64,000 bases of DNA from Papaver somniferum (GCF_003573695.1 NC_039360.1:121358336-121422335); one strand, 5' to 3'. Shown: positions 25,401 through 38,850, counted from the stretch's first letter. Numbers and translations are program-made. Notes: generated by a model from the sequence alone, not told the origin.

Positions 25401-26664
25401 CCACTTCCCCTCCTGAAGGAGGAATTATGCTGCTGGGAACTTTGATCTGGTTGGGGTGCAAATCCACCTCTTCCCTTTGATCCTCTTTCCAAATTATTTA
25501 TCTTGTGTGAAGAGTCCTTCACTGAAGGATCAGGAACCGTAGAAGCTGGTGTTCCAGAAGAATTCTTCTGGGGCTTTTCAACTGATGCCCCAGCTGATGA
25601 AGATTGTGATTGTGATGGTAACCCGCCATTCATTAATGCACCAGCACCACTATTACTAGTGGTATTAGTACCACGCTTCGTAGATCTCTGACGATTAGTA
25701 GATGCATGATTGGCAGTGGGATTATGGTTTGCATGATTAGTACTTTGTTTTTGCATTTGTGAAGAAGAAGTTGCAACATGAGAGACCTGATAGAGGCAAA
25801 ATAAAGAAGACAAACATACATGCAGAAATAATCAATGAAATGCAGAAATAATCAAAACAACAGAGAAACAAGGAAAGTTAATCAACTGACCTGTGAGAGT
25901 GACAGAGGTTTCAACGAAGAATCCAAGGGAGAAGGAGAGTAAGAGGGAGTACGAGAGGGCGAAGGAGACTTTGCTGAGCCCCTAACATTATTACTAGCTA
26001 ATTCTGAGAGAGCAGGCCAAGAGAACGCATCACCAATAACAAGTCCAGCTTCAGCATTAGTAGTAGTGGTTCCATTAAAAGAAGGCTTCTTCCATGCTGC
26101 TGCCGCAGGCTTCTTTACAGAAGCAGTAGTAGTTGAAGGAGTCGATGATGCCGCAGGGGCGGCAGCATTGGTGTCAACAACAGCAGAATCAGAAGCAGTA
26201 CGAGAGGAAGGGCTACCAGATGGTTCCTTCTCCGTAACCCCCATTATTGTCGCACCATCGGAGGTACAATTAATATTGTTATCATTATGATTACAAGAGG
26301 ATTTTGATGAGGATGTAGATGCAGATTTCACATCAGTGGTATTAGAATCATCAGCAACACTAACAGTAGCAGAAGAGTCAATTTTCTGATTTACCTGAGA
26401 GACAGAAGAGGAGGAGGAGGAGGCGGCTTTCTTGGGAGAAGAAGTAGGCGGAGGAGCAGCCACAACCACGTTAGGTTCACCTTTAACTATATTCGCCCAT
26501 ACTGAAGATGTTGCTGATAAACCCGTCACTCTAGCACCAGCGGCGGCAGAAGCATTACGATTATTAGAGCTGCTATTCATATTTGCATTATTACTCAAAC
26601 CATTAGAAGTTGATGATGAATGGATACTATTGGATGTTGTGGTGGCGGTGGTGGTGGTTACCAT
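22493..26664 (-). CDS. LARP1: La-related protein 1 (LARP1b/c-like), RNA-binding
   Basis: Cytoplasmic RNA-binding regulator; plant LARP1 proteins act in mRNA decay, translation and leaf senescence (family knowledge). The exons are 25891-26664, 25135-25786, 24920-25061, 24717-24807, 22919-23002 and 22493-22681, all GT-AG and in phase, 643 residues. Residues 1-258 are Ser/Thr/Asn/Ala-rich and disordered, with SVWANIVKGE and a later SFSWPALSEL-like segment typical of plant LARP1. Residues 259-475 are Gln/Asn/His-rich with RG-rich patches (RRGSGGPHPRGDG). The La motif spans about 508-590: IAKQIEYYFSSVNLCKDIYL, MDEQGWVPVSLIAGF, ASTVVETK. The family DM15 repeats are absent, which fits the short b/c types. 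The stop after EGTSEGTL is taken as genuine. The gene is convergent with preY across the PMD transposon. Confidence 0.88.
23256..23605. repeat. 177-bp tandem duplication in LARP1 intron 4
   Basis: CAAATAAAACGT(AA)AAGTGATGATTCC starts at 23256 and 23433. The two copies are near-identical through ACAGAGAGGAAATA. It lies in the 1.7-kb intron between the two halves of the La motif. Confidence 0.85.
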
Positions 26665-27170
26665 GCTTAAGAGTTTCTAATCAGAAAACACCAATTCTTT
26701 GTAAAAAGAGGAATATTTTTTTTTTCTTATATAGAATCCAAACAATTAATAAATAACCCAAAAAAATTTAGGTTAAAAGAGGAAAAAAATTAATGAATGA
26801 ATGAAAAATAATTAGTGATTGATTGACAGAAATCCTAATGAGATGCTGATTAATAATATCTACTAATTCTAATGCTGATTGGGATCTCTCAGAAATTAAG
26901 AAAATTGGATCTCCGATGAAACGATCACTTCAAAAACCCTAATAATAAGAGTCGTCGAATACTAGAAAAGAGAGAATGAATGAATGATAATCTCTCTTCT
27001 CTCCGGTGGCTTTCTGTTTCCTCACTGGGTCGCTCTCACTTTTTTATTTTTGTTCTCTTTTATTTTTTTTCTTAATAAAAGAGTGAAGAAGAAGATTTCT
27101 TGTTCTGATTTGCTCTCGTGAGAAAAAAGAAAACAGACTCTCTCTTCTTCTAGTTCTAGACTAGTACTGA
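26665..27170 (-). promoter_or_regulatory. LARP1 5' UTR and promoter region
   Basis: Non-coding, with CT/GA-rich tracts between about 26970 and 27150 (on the minus strand GAGAGCGACCCAGTGAGG and GAGAGAGTCTGTTTTC). These pyrimidine/purine patches are typical of TATA-less plant promoters. The exact start site cannot be placed. Confidence 0.4.
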
Positions 27171-27949
27171 TACCTCAGGTTTTAGTTATGATTCTTATTT
27201 TTACCAAACTGTCCTTCTTAATCTTTTTATTTAGCTACGCACAAATCTTTTGACCGGTTGACTCCTCCGCTTCTGGGTATTACGGGCCTCATAAAATTAC
27301 GGGCTTTTTCTCTTATATAGACTGATCTGGATTCTGGACGACTCCTAAAGTTGTTTTTATTGACTTCTGAAAATGAAAAAAAATGAGAAATTAATTTGAG
27401 AAACGAAAAAGTTAACCTCTTTTCAAGTAAAAATATTTTATTTCTGGATTTTCTTTTAGAGAAGCAGAGTATTTCTGTTTTTTGTTTCCCAAAGTTACTT
27501 TTTGACTTTTAAAAGTCAAAAAGAAAGAAATTAGTTTGAGTATAGAATTTCAAAACGATTTTTAGAAATAAAAAAAAATAATTTTTTGTGAAGTAAAATA
27601 TTTTTTAGAAGCGCTTCTGGTTCTAGTATTCAAACGCGTTACTAAGAATTGAAATTGTGCACCTGTTACTTAGCCTAAGTGTTATGGTAATTTATGTATT
27701 AAGTATTGTGAATCATTGATAATGAAATCTAACGTATGAAAAACATATTTATAATACAACATGCAAAAAAAAAAATCCATGATTAGACGGTTCTACATGG
27801 GCCTTCTCCAGCGATAGACTGCTATCATTCCTCTGAAACCGTAAAATATAAATCACGAATAAGAATACACCTACTTACTACACCCTCAACCAACAACTTA
27901 TATTTGATTTGACATGAAAATAGGGTTTTGTTCACCTTATTCTACATTG
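27171..27949. other. Intergenic, nothing recognised
   Basis: AT-rich spacer with homopolymer runs; no frame or repeat family recognised. Confidence 0.5.
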
Positions 27950-28645
27950 ATTGTTCATGTGTTACCAAGTGTAGATGAAAAAATATAGCATCCACCAAAC
28001 AACTGAAAGTTGTAAGGTCCTGGAGCTTGGTGCAAAGCAAGAGTTCATATCAATTCAAAGATAATATGTTCTCAGCTTGAGCGCGAACTGAAGATGATGA
28101 CTCAATAGAGAATGAGACGGGACAGCTAATATCGTGACACGTGCGATTCATAAGTTCTGAAGCAAGAAGTAAAGACAAGACTGAGGCTATCATAGTCAAG
28201 ACCTATAGATATCGAGGGTAAATGAAGATCACGGGTCGAGGAACAAACTTACTGAAGAAGTAAAGCCTGAGTGGATCATGATGTCATCTCCGGTTATATA
28301 CGAGTGGTCCCTATTAAACATATTCTTAGCATAATACGTACGCTATGGTATATAAGCCCAAGAAGGCTCACTTTGTAATCTAAGACATATTATTCAGTCT
28401 AACTTGATCAATAAGAATTATTTTTTCTATGTTTTTCCTCTTACTTTCCTTTAGAAATCAACTGTGTTAATTGACATAAAGATAACTTGGTAAACCCTAA
28501 TTGGACTAAGAACTAAGTAATTAACAGACGAAGATCGATAATCTGATTAAGTCATGATATACCTACATACTAACAATCATATCTAAATCTCGCGTAGGTA
28601 CTATCTCCATATAGGAAAATATGTATCTTCATTGGCGCCGGTTAG
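27950..28645 (+). mobile_element. Truncated LTR with primer-binding-site-like end
   Basis: TATA-like GTATATAAGCCC at about 28350 is followed by leader-type sequence. ATCTTCA ends at 28631 and is followed by TTGGCGCCGGTTAGGG, a tRNA-complement-like primer site of the kind seen in plant Gypsy elements. No gag or pol follows, so the element is cut just after its 5' LTR. The left LTR boundary is unclear. Confidence 0.45.
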
Positions 28646-29417
28646 GGCAACATCATAATTTTGATTTTTTTCATCATAATATCATGCTAGATTATAACGC
28701 GTTATCAAGCAATGGATGTTCGTAGATCCTTAGCAACCTTACTTAAAACAATTTATGTTTTATACATTATTTTGTTTCAAGTTTAGCATTCGGAAATTGC
28801 CCAAGCAACATTGCATACTGTTTATGTCTATTGAGAATAATCCATCTTAATTACGAGGAAAAAAATATTTGGCACTAGGTATACATACTTGTATGTTTTG
28901 CCAAAGTCAGACTGAATTCCTTGACTAGTATAGGTTTACAAATTCAGTTTGCGAACCATTCACATCTAAGTTATGAAATGATGTAAGTTCACAAACTCTA
29001 CTACCTGACTTTCGTGAACTACAAAGATTTGCAGACCATTGTGCCTTGACTTCAAGAACTGTCAGAGGTTTGTAAACATATCTAGTTCCAGTATTAACAT
29101 GAGTACACAAACTATTCTATATGACTATGTTCGCTTTTGCTACAACTCTCATAGACACAATTAAGACAACTTTATTCACTAAATCACTTTGTGTTTGTGG
29201 GTCATTGATTAGTCTTAAGTGTTATTGAACAACATTATGTGCTTGTAAGTTCAAGGGATACTTAGTCGGTATGTCATTATGCACAGTTTCAAAACCCTAT
29301 ACCATAATGCATATTTTTTTATGTAATTTCAAGGCAGACATCTTACGTACTTACATGAATTCCTAATAAGAATTTCATTTAAGCTGGAAAAGTGTTTGCT
29401 TGAATTCCAAGTAACCC
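28646..29417. other. LTR-like debris with GTTTGCGAAC words
   Basis: 28930-29110 has AGTTTGCGAACC, GTTCACAAACTC and related words like those at 2085-2470 and 60120-60420. No coding was seen. Confidence 0.4.
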
Positions 29418-31052
29418 TGATGTAGATTTGAAAGTGGTAATAAAGTTCGTTCAACTCAGACTTGATGAGATTCGATTTCAGACTTAAAAAATAGAAAACA
29501 CTAAAAACAAAGAATTATATACACAAAAATAGTCACAATATCAAGAGGTACTGAGACTCAGGATTCCACCAAACTCATAACATAAGGTTGAAATATTAAT
29601 TCTTTTAACAATTATAGCTCAATAAGGACACGAACTTTTATTTTTGCCAAGGAAGATTCTCAAAATATTAGTTTTAAATCCTAAGAGTGGGACATCAAAA
29701 TATCTAAGCAAGCGTGACCCATCAAATAAGATGACAACTAATTAATCAAAATCATAATTCAATTTTAATTAGTGCAAAAGTCATATAAGAACAAAATATA
29801 ATTACCTAGGCTTCCTCCGTCATCCCAATGTTTGGGTTTAGCTCCGCATGGTCAAAACACACTCAAAAGATTGATTCATAGCTCAAAAGGTGTTTTTATT
29901 GAAGGAATATGAGAAAATAGTAAAAACAGCTCAACTGCAACCTTTATAAGAGTTGTTGATCGACTGTTAGAATGGAAACAAAAAATATAAGACTGCTGAG
30001 AGAACAACAATTGTCTGTGTAGTTGATTCTGCGACAACTTTCGCGATTGACACATGACGTCCAATGTTCTTCGTGTTCTTCAGTTCTGCACTAGCAGAAT
30101 ACTTTCCTGCAACTCTTCTTTCTCCGTTCTGCAACCTCCCAATCGACCCCAAAACTCTCAAAAACTCATATGTGATACCCCAATAGCTTTTATATACTTC
30201 ACATCAACCAATATACCGAGAAAATCTCTTCTTTTCCTCCATGGAAAGTTATCGGAATATTTTATTTTCTTAGATTTTTTATGCGTCTGCTGAGCTTCCT
30301 TGTATACTCAAACTTCCCTCTGATAGATCCAAATCTTTCTGAGAATATATCTTCTCTTCATCCCCACGTAAATTCATGTTTTACACCAACTACCCGAGAA
30401 ATTCTTTTCACGCTGTCTCGACGAGATAATATGGATACTTCATTATTTTCGGGTTATAGTCCAACTACCTGACCTGTTTTGATAAACCAAGCCCAAACCA
30501 ATCCAAAACCATTTAATTCCGAGAACAAAACTCTCCAAATCTCTCTCCAGGAGTTTCGCAGGAAACACAATTCTTCACTTCCCCTATTTTATCGTGAATC
30601 ACTCTGTGGACCTATTTTTTCGATTATAAACTCACTAACATCCCTGTTTTATCTCGTCAGATCAATCCCAGCCAGAATCCACGACAAACTCTCCGCTAAA
30701 CTCGACCTCTGAAAATTTGGCAGATGAATACCAAGTTTTCCCGCCAAAACACAATCGTTGAAAGAGGAAGGAGATGGGCGCCCCTATCCAGAGTAGAGGT
30801 GCCAATAACCGTTAAGTGTAAACAATAAACATCGACGCCCTTATCAATTCTTCGGGTGCCTTTATAACTTTTGTTGGGTGCTTTAATAATTCTCTTCGGA
30901 GGTTCAAATGCCACTTTTCGAGTCAATTTCTCTGCACTAGTGTATTTCTCCAAAAACACCTACAAAGACATAAAAAGCCATAATAAATACGAAATCGAGC
31001 ACTAACAATACATACAATTGAGATCATATTAGACACATAAATGTGTCCATCA
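29418..31052 (-). repeat. LTR (3' copy by element sense) of the LARD-like element
   Basis: Closely matches the split right LTR over its whole length. An 87-residue frame inside both copies (30696-30959 and 48003-48266, -) is an LTR shadow, not a gene. Confidence 0.8.
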
Positions 31053-31185
31053 AATACTCCCAAACTTATTATTTATTAGTCCTCGAGCAAATCTAATCTA
31101 GAAAAAAAAAATATTTTAATTTATAGATGTAACTTACTAAGTTATTTATACAAAGCTTTTGGTTGGCAACCTAGCAACAAGCTGG

Positions 31186-31222
31186 GCACCAACACCCCTT
31201 TGAATAGCAGGGGTGTTGGTGC
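31186..31222. repeat. Hairpin with 13-bp perfect arms
   Basis: GCACCAACACCCC (31186-31198) pairs with GGGGTGTTGGTGC (31210-31222) across an 11-base loop. CTCGAGCAAATCTAATCTAG occurs on both sides (31082 and 31230), so this looks like a small inserted or duplicated module in the LARD interior. Confidence 0.75.
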
Positions 31223-32613
31223 AACAAGCTCGAGCAAATCTAATCTAGAAAATAAAATCCTAACTCACTGTCGCAGGCATCGCGATTGCATTTAGCATAT
31301 GCAACAAGCCTTTAAACCCCTAGGTGGCCCTAGTGGCCGAGTTATAGTCTCGGGAGGGTTTACTAGAGATATACCCACAAAACCTTTACTCCATACCCTA
31401 GCTATCTACGCAGAACCTTGGAATAACACTAAAGAACCTCCTTGGTTGGCATACTCTCATTGATTACAAGAGGAAGTACCCTGATGTGAAATTCCAATTG
31501 TTGTACACGAGTTTGCACTCAAGCATACTAAAATTCATATATAAGTGATAGAGCTCTACTCAGATAGTTGCACTATGGACATCAATATCCGGAGTCAAAC
31601 TAATCACATGGATAGATCATGAAGATGGATATAGAGAAAAACATATATGGTTTTCGATGTTGACTAAGGTGAACGGTGTTCCCGTATCTGTTTCAAGGCC
31701 ACTGCCAAGATGAACCTATCCTAATGGACTGAGATACTAGTCTGACTAATATCAACACAACTGGCATATACAAGGGAACCAGTGGTTGATAATTCTAACT
31801 CTAGGTCAACACAACTGGCATATACAAGGGTACCAGTGGTCGAATTTATTGAATTTATTCTGGTTGGTTTGTTGATCTGGTGTCAATTTTTTTTTTTTTT
31901 TACATCTCAATCACTCTATTTTACCCTAGCAGTGATAACAACTTGATTCGTGAGCCCCACCTAATCACTTAGAAAAACATATTTTAAAAAGAAAACAAAA
32001 TAAAAACATAAGTGAAAAGGACTCAACGAGATATGGCAAAACTACCATGTTATTTCTAACATCTGAGCTTTGTGCTTTTATGAATAGTCTCTTTAGATGT
32101 TTCCATCTAATCAGATTGGTTCCTCAACTCCTACAACCAAGATGCTTCCATCCACTTAGATTGGCTAGTGCCATCCTTAATAAGCATAAATTTCTAGGCT
32201 CTGGAGTTTATTAATGCAACTAAAAAAGTTTCTACCACACCCCCAAACTTAAATCTAACATTGTCCTCAATGTTCTAAAGATAAAATTTAAAGCATGAAC
32301 AAGGAGAAACTGTTACCATTTGAAGCAAAAGAGATAAGGAAATATATTACCGTGTTGCATGAATATTGGGTTACCTCCCAAGAAGTGCTAAGTTTAAAGT
32401 CTTCAGCCAGACTAAGAAAGGATTAGTCACCTTATAAAATCATAAAGCAATAACTGAAATATCTGTGGGACATCAAAACCAAATAAAGCTACCACCAATA
32501 AAAAGAATCTGCAATATGCCAAGAAAATTAACGAATAAAGCACACCCTTGTCTAGTTTCCTGTTTAAGACAACTAGATCTAGTGTGGTTCAGGTTCAGGC
32601 TCTATGAAAGGGT

Positions 32614-34180
32614 CTAAATAAATTTCTTTGGGCTTGTGTTCCTCATAAGTAAGATCCACTTATCAGGTTGTAGAGTCTGGAAAAACTTAAGTAAAAACTT
32701 AGAAGCACATAATAATAACCTAAATAACTGCGGATCCTTAAAGTCAATCAAATTTGACTTACATAGATGACCATAATTGAAGTGGTGGTCATTCTTAAAC
32801 AAATGTGTCGATTCTAATATCCTAAAGTACTTAGGTTTAGTCTCAAAACTTAACAATTGACACATCTGAAACTTATAAGTTCCCACAATTAGTTGAAAAA
32901 TATTTGGTGGGAAAACAAAGTCAATTTGGGTATTATCGCCTGGGTAAATCACATCAACCAGAGGATGGGTTTCTAACAACTGAACTTCTTCCTGGACATT
33001 ATTAGGTTCGGGAGAGCTAGTATGAAGGTAATCTGCCACAATGGTTGAGGCACATATATCAAGTCCCAAGTGAGGAATCTCTACAAGAGTCAAAGGTGAA
33101 GTACATGGAGAATGATAATCACCCCTAAACTTAGAGTTTTGGGTGTCTCTAGATAGACTAGCTACAATTTCCCTAACTTCTAGGTCTTCGGATTCCTGAA
33201 AATGGTCAATCGCTTCTTCTAGGTTATACTCGGATGAAACATCCTCACTAATATTTTAACTCCCCACGAGTCTATCTTCTTTATCTAAGACTAATGTTTC
33301 TAAATCGCTAGACTCGAAAACAATATTCTCGGGATAAACCTGCTCCTCTAAACTATCATCAGCTTCGTAATCGTAAGGGAATACTACATCGTCTAAAACG
33401 GTGGTATCTCTAGTCAAATCCTCGTCATTTTGAATAGGTGAATAATTATTAAAATTATTTGGATTCGAACTAGAAATAGTATTATCATTGTAAAGATCAA
33501 GTTGGAGTGACAAATTCCTGATCACTATGCTTATATGTGTCCGATTCTTCATCAACACTATCCTCATCATAATCATTACAATAACATGAAAATGGTTGAA
33601 CCTCATCTAAAAAAGTAGTGTTACCAATTCTAACCTCGTAATCTTGATTATGTGAATAACTATCCTCATTTTCAAGGGTGCTACTGGAAACACTATATTG
33701 GCAATTAAGATTATTTCGAGCAGTTCTGTCCGGGCCTCTAACAAAAGCTTTTGAGTTGACTCACATGACTTCCTTATGGTATCGTGACTCGACTCACATG
33801 ACTTCCTCATGGTATCGTGTATAGAAGGCTCATAGGTGCATTTTGTTTATTCATTTCTAACACAAACCTATTTGTATTCTCAGTTAATTGTTTGAGAGAC
33901 TCTTCTAGAGGAAGAATAGGTTCAGAAGGATCATAATAGGGACTAGTTTTCAACATTTTCATTATATTGTCCAAAGACGAGGAACTAGTACTATAATATT
34001 CCTTATTTTCTTGCTCGTATGATCGGTGCATGTGTGGATAGTAATTAGGCTCACCATGGTATGAGCCATAACCTTCAAAAGGCTGATGTTCCCAACCACT
34101 ATTCACACTATGGTCAAAGTAGTATTTCCATTTTGAAACTCAGTTGGATATTCATTGTATTGGCTATTGTAATACCAGTT
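32614..34180 (-). pseudogene. Degenerate ORFs of the LARD-like element
   Basis: Several minus-strand frames in a row: 33807-34106, 33607-33810, 33256-33606 and 32614-33093. They look like pieces of one long protein broken by stops and shifts. The first piece (HQPFEGYGSYHGEPNYYPH, then SSSSLDNIMKMLK and LEESLKQLTENTNRFVLEM) resembles the low-complexity linker after a Gypsy gag. The middle is very acidic (NDEDLTRDTTVLDDVVFPYD). The last piece (LVEIPHLGLDICASTIVADY...) has no family I recognise. No gag capsid, protease or polymerase motif is present. Confidence 0.45.
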
Positions 34181-34933
34181 CGACGTTATATTGTGCACAT
34201 GCAAATGCAAGGTTGACTAAAATGGGTAAACTCGAGTTACCACAACAATATATACCTACATTCAAAGACTGGTCAAATGTAAAAGGCCGAGGTTTGTGGA
34301 CTTTCAGCTAGTAACTCCCATAAGGCCCAAGGCACGAGTTCAGCTTACTAATCCACGAGTTTTCCTAAACTCAGTAGTCTGATGATGCAATTGGTGTGTG
34401 CACGTGTCTGTGTCTGTTTCCACAAAATAAAACCCACTGACAGGGGATTCGTGGGTGGATAGAGTCTTACTTCCCGTACCAGACGGGCGATGAGCCGTTG
34501 AAGTCGACTCAGGCCACCGACTCCTATGTCAGTGTACGAACCTGAGGGGCCGACACAGTATCGTAAATGTCATTCTTCCCTGCAACAGTTTTATTTAAAT
34601 TAACCCTTCCTTATGGTTTTAAAAATAGTAATGTCCAATGTCCCAAAAATAAAGTTCAAAAAGTCCAAATATAAAAGATTACAAAAAATAAAACCCTATT
34701 TAAAGTTTCTAAAAATAAAATAAAATAACTATATACAAAATCTTCTTCTTCACTCCTTTTGGATTCCTCTTTTCTTTCCTTCTTTGGCTTCGCTTTTCTT
34801 TTCAGCACTTTCTCTCTTTTTCTTTACCTCAGCTCCAAATCTGAAAGCAAACAAGAAATACCAAAACGCGCAAAAAAGAACAAAAATAATAAAAATAAAA
34901 ATAAAACCTAAAAGCAAATCAATATATAAATCT

Positions 34934-34948
34934 GCGTCGGCGGCGCCA
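34934..34948 (-). promoter_or_regulatory. Primer binding site of the LARD-like element
   Basis: Read on the minus strand as TGGCGCCGCCGACGC, five bases after the LTR end CA. Its sense fixes the orientation of the element. Confidence 0.65.
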
Positions 34949-35503
34949 AAAACTGATGTAGATTTGAAAGTGGTAATAAAGTTCGTTCAACTCAGACTTG
35001 ATGAGATTCGATTTCAGACTTAAAAAATATAAAACACTAAAAACAAAGAATTATATACACAAAAATAGTCACAATATCGAGAGGTACTGAGACTCAATAT
35101 TCCACTAAACTCATAACATAAGGTTCAAATATTAATTCTTTTAACAATTATAGCTCAATAAAGACACAGACTCTTATTTTTGCCAAGGAAGATTCTCAAA
35201 ATATTAGTTGTAAATCCTAAGCATGGGAAATCAAAATATCTAAGCAAGCATGACCCATCAAATGAGATGACAACTAATTAATCAAAATCATAATTCAATT
35301 TTAATTAGTGCAAAAGTCATATAAGAATTCAATATAATTACCTAGGCTTCCTCCGTCATCCCAGTGTTTGGGTTTAGGTCCGCATGGTCAAAGCACACTC
35401 AAAAGATTGATTCATAGCTCAAAAGGTGTTTTTATTTAAGGAATATGAGAAAATAGTAAAAACAGCTCAACTGCAACGTTTATAAGAGTTGTTGATCAAC
35501 TGT

Positions 35504-38130
35504 TGTTGATGGTGGTTTTTAGTTCAAGGCTAAATTTGTAAAACTTTGCATTTAATGTCTCGTCACTTTGCAAAGAGACAGAGCCATGTAAAAGTGATGA
35601 GTGTTCAACCTCTCCACTGGCGCATTTATTGAGCAACTCAATATATCCGCATGAAATTTATCCAGAATGGTGCATGTAGCAACAATCCCAGATATTCTGT
35701 AAATTTTGGCACCTTGCCTGTATTATTCAATTAATATAAGTTTCTTTGAATGCTTTCTGTGCTATGTGACCCGAGTGAACCTTTAATATTGACATGGCAT
35801 GACAATTTGTGTTCACTCGCAGCAGAGTAGCACGAATTTCCAAGTATCAAGGTTAAGGTCCTTGCATAAAAGTATTTAATTGGAAAGCATACTGCTCTCT
35901 GGAAATAAACTTAAAGAACTCTGTGTCAACACACAGGATTCAATCAATTTTGTGATAATTCACAAGGTTCAGATATTAACCTGATTTGCAAAAATTAGGG
36001 TTTTGCGCCCTGCGCAACATGTTGGACCCCGTTGGTCGAAACCAAGCTTAGCTAAACTAGGCAATTAATCCACCGTGGATTAGTAGGTGCAAAATCCTAC
36101 CCAAAATCAGAAAACCAGGAATAAAAGGAGCCGCGAAATAGGAGCAGCAACAAAGGGAGGTGTGGCCATAGGCCAGCCGGCGCCGCTTGCAAGTGGCCAC
36201 ACCCCATGTTGCCCGACCGACCCCTGTTTCCTGTCGACCAATCAGGTCGCCTTAAACCCGCCACACGCACACGAGTTGTGGCTGGGCCCATACTTGCCGA
36301 CCCTATTTCCCATCGACCAATCAGGTCGCTTTAAATCCGCCACACGCGGTGGAAGTGTGGCCACGCCCATGCTTGGACGGTTCCTCTTTCTATTGACCAA
36401 TCAGGTTGCTCTAAACCTGCCACAGTGTTGAAAAGGCAAATGGCGCCAAATGGTCACAAAGCCAATTGGCTTTCCAAAAACCGCGCCAACATGCTAATGG
36501 CATGCCAAACGTGCATTCCAAATGTGCCATTCAGCTCCAGCGTGCTAGTGGCATGCCAAACATGCCACGCTGCGCCAATACGCTAATTGGCATGCCAAAC
36601 ATGCCAAACGTGCTACTTTGCCGCAGCAACATGCCGAACGTGTCAACGTGCCATAAATAACGCATACGTGCTAACCCACCTTCTGTTCGTAGACAACGCC
36701 ATAACAGACTTCAATTAGGGTTTCCTAATCAGAAACACAGCTTTGCTTTAGTGGCATTAGTCGAAACCCTAATTTTTAATTGTGGCCCAAATTCCACCAC
36801 TTTGGCCCCACAACATACCACGAGCCACGTGGGACCCGACAAACCCTAAAAAATGGCGCCGTACTATAACGACCCGTGGCCATCCTTGCGCCTGTGGTTA
36901 ATCCCATATTATGGCCTGCCATAATTCCTTTAATGTGGCCATGGCACCTATTGCATGAAAACTCCACCGTGTCGTGGCCATGCCACACGCGCTAATTAGG
37001 GTTTCGATATGCCAAACCCTAATTTGGCTAAGGTTGCCACGCCAGCCAAGCCAAGTAATTCTCCTAAGGCCTTAAGTTTGATATAGCAACAGGGGACAAT
37101 GTTGACGGAGCCATATTTGGGTCTACCACCAATATGCCAAAATAGTTGTCGCGGCTACGTCAGGCGCCACTATGCCGCTGGAATGCCGCTACGCCACTGA
37201 CATGTGTTAAATATGCCATCATACGTTGGCATATGCCAATGACGCCACTTTGCTATTATCATATGTCAATGGAATGTGGCCATAATCAACGACAACCCTT
37301 TCTCACAGGTCACAATCTCAGTCGTCCAAATTGGCCACATAATTGACAGGCCCATGGCAAGTTTTAGGCGACCTGTCGAGAGAAGCCTAATAGCATCACA
37401 TGTTATTTTCCCGTGGCAAGTCTCCTGACTTTGACTTGCTACACATTGCAATCTGCTATACGTTTTTCACGAAAAAACTCGAGACATCAAATATGTCACA
37501 AACTGGGGGATGCTAATCGGGGTATTGGTCTGGCAGTTTACAACGTGCGGCGTGCAACACGCCCATTATAAGAAAGTGTCAGAAAGAAGGGCAGTTAGTG
37601 ACGGCAAGAAGTAGCGGGTGTAAACTAACCAGTTTCCTCCATAGTGGAAACGTGGTTTCTGGCATTTACACATTAACCCACTTCTCCATCACTCAATCAT
37701 TCCCACTTTCTACGAGATCATGGTGCGTTCAATATGACTTATATAAATGGGTACCTATTTTCAACAAAACAACAAGTTTTGGTTAGAAAAGCAACACGGT
37801 ATCCAGAAAATACCAAAGAACTGATAGCTTACATTCTGCAAGCCAGTTCCATATTCTGATACAAGTCATAAAATAGACACACCTTTAGAATTAACCATTC
37901 GGGTCTCAACACCTTCTTCGCTTCCCTCTCTAAGACCGACCCTTCTCCTTCACTTTGTGACCGAAGCAAGACTGGAACGACCATTTCTTGGTTTAGTCCA
38001 GGATTGTAGAGATTGATCTCTCGAATCTAAAGTACTCTTGTGCAGTGCATTTGTTTTAGGTTTAGATTTGTTTCTCATCCACAAACCCAAATTTACCAAA
38101 ACTAGGAGAAACAGTTTTTACCCATAAACA
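35504..38130 (+). repeat. 5' LTR of the Tat-like element
   Basis: Ends at CCCATAAACA. Contains three roughly 80-bp repeats with GACCAATCAGGTCGC (from 36236, 36315 and 36395), a long TGCCA/TGGCA-rich stretch (36430-37360), and a TATA-like TTATATAAATGG at about 37740. Confidence 0.85.
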
Positions 38131-38131
38131 A

Positions 38132-38150
38132 TTGGCGACCACAGTGGGAG
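38132..38150 (+). promoter_or_regulatory. Primer binding site region of the Tat-like element
   Basis: TTGGCGACCACAGTGGGAG directly follows the 5' LTR end. The matching tRNA was not identified. Confidence 0.5.
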
Positions 38151-38185
38151 ATTAATCTCTCGGTTGCAATTCCAATTTCAAAAGG

Positions 38186-38850
38186 ATGGTCGGTCTTAGA
38201 ACTTATTCCACAAATCCAAGTTCCGGTCAGAACCTGGCGAATGGCGACATCTCTCCTCCCAACGCTATACCTAATGGTGCAGCCAATGAAGAAATCCCAA
38301 GATTGGTCGAGTTGGCACGAGTCCAGGAAATCCACACGAGGAAATGGACCTGATGAAGGAAGCAATAAACAACATACTTAGTTTTCTTGTCAGATTAACG
38401 TCAGATTGGAGCGGCTCACCTGCCCCAGAAATTCCAGCGCTGGGGACTGACGCCCCGGATGATCGTCCTCAGATCAACATTTTCACAACCAACCAGAGGC
38501 CGGTGGACCAGGAAGCAGCCTCTTTGGTAGAAAGTTTATGTGAACTTCTACACCTTTCAAAGGACCAGCGAGCAGAGACGTTTGTTGCAATCAATCAAAT
38601 AGCCCTGGATGCGCGTTTGGCTCCTCCACATCCAAAGACTTCAAGAATATCAGAGATTTCGGTCAACAATGTTACATTTACTGAAGACGACATGATAGTA
38701 GAGGAAGGTCATAATAGAGCCCTAAATGTCACTGCTCGCATCAAGGATTCAGAATTCAAAAGAGCTCTCATTGATACGGGAGCATCCTCAAACGTTATCA
38801 CCCTCAGAACACTCAGAACATCCAAGGTGCGACCAAGTAAAATCGTGTAG
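38186..38850 (+). pseudogene. gag remnant of the Tat-like element
   Basis: A 55-residue N-terminal frame (38186-38353, MVGLRTYSTNPSS...) ends in TGA. A second frame (38344-38850) overlaps it and ends with the start of the protease. The capsid and zinc-knuckle part, over 1 kb in intact relatives, is absent. So gag was internally deleted. Confidence 0.6.

Noticed and set aside
25246..26680. Antisense and shifted frames over LARP1 exons
   Set aside because: Shadows of the low-complexity LARP1 N-terminus in other frames.
30696..30959. 87-residue frame repeated at 48003-48266
   Set aside because: Both lie inside the two LTRs of the same element, so repetition follows from LTR identity; no family recognised.
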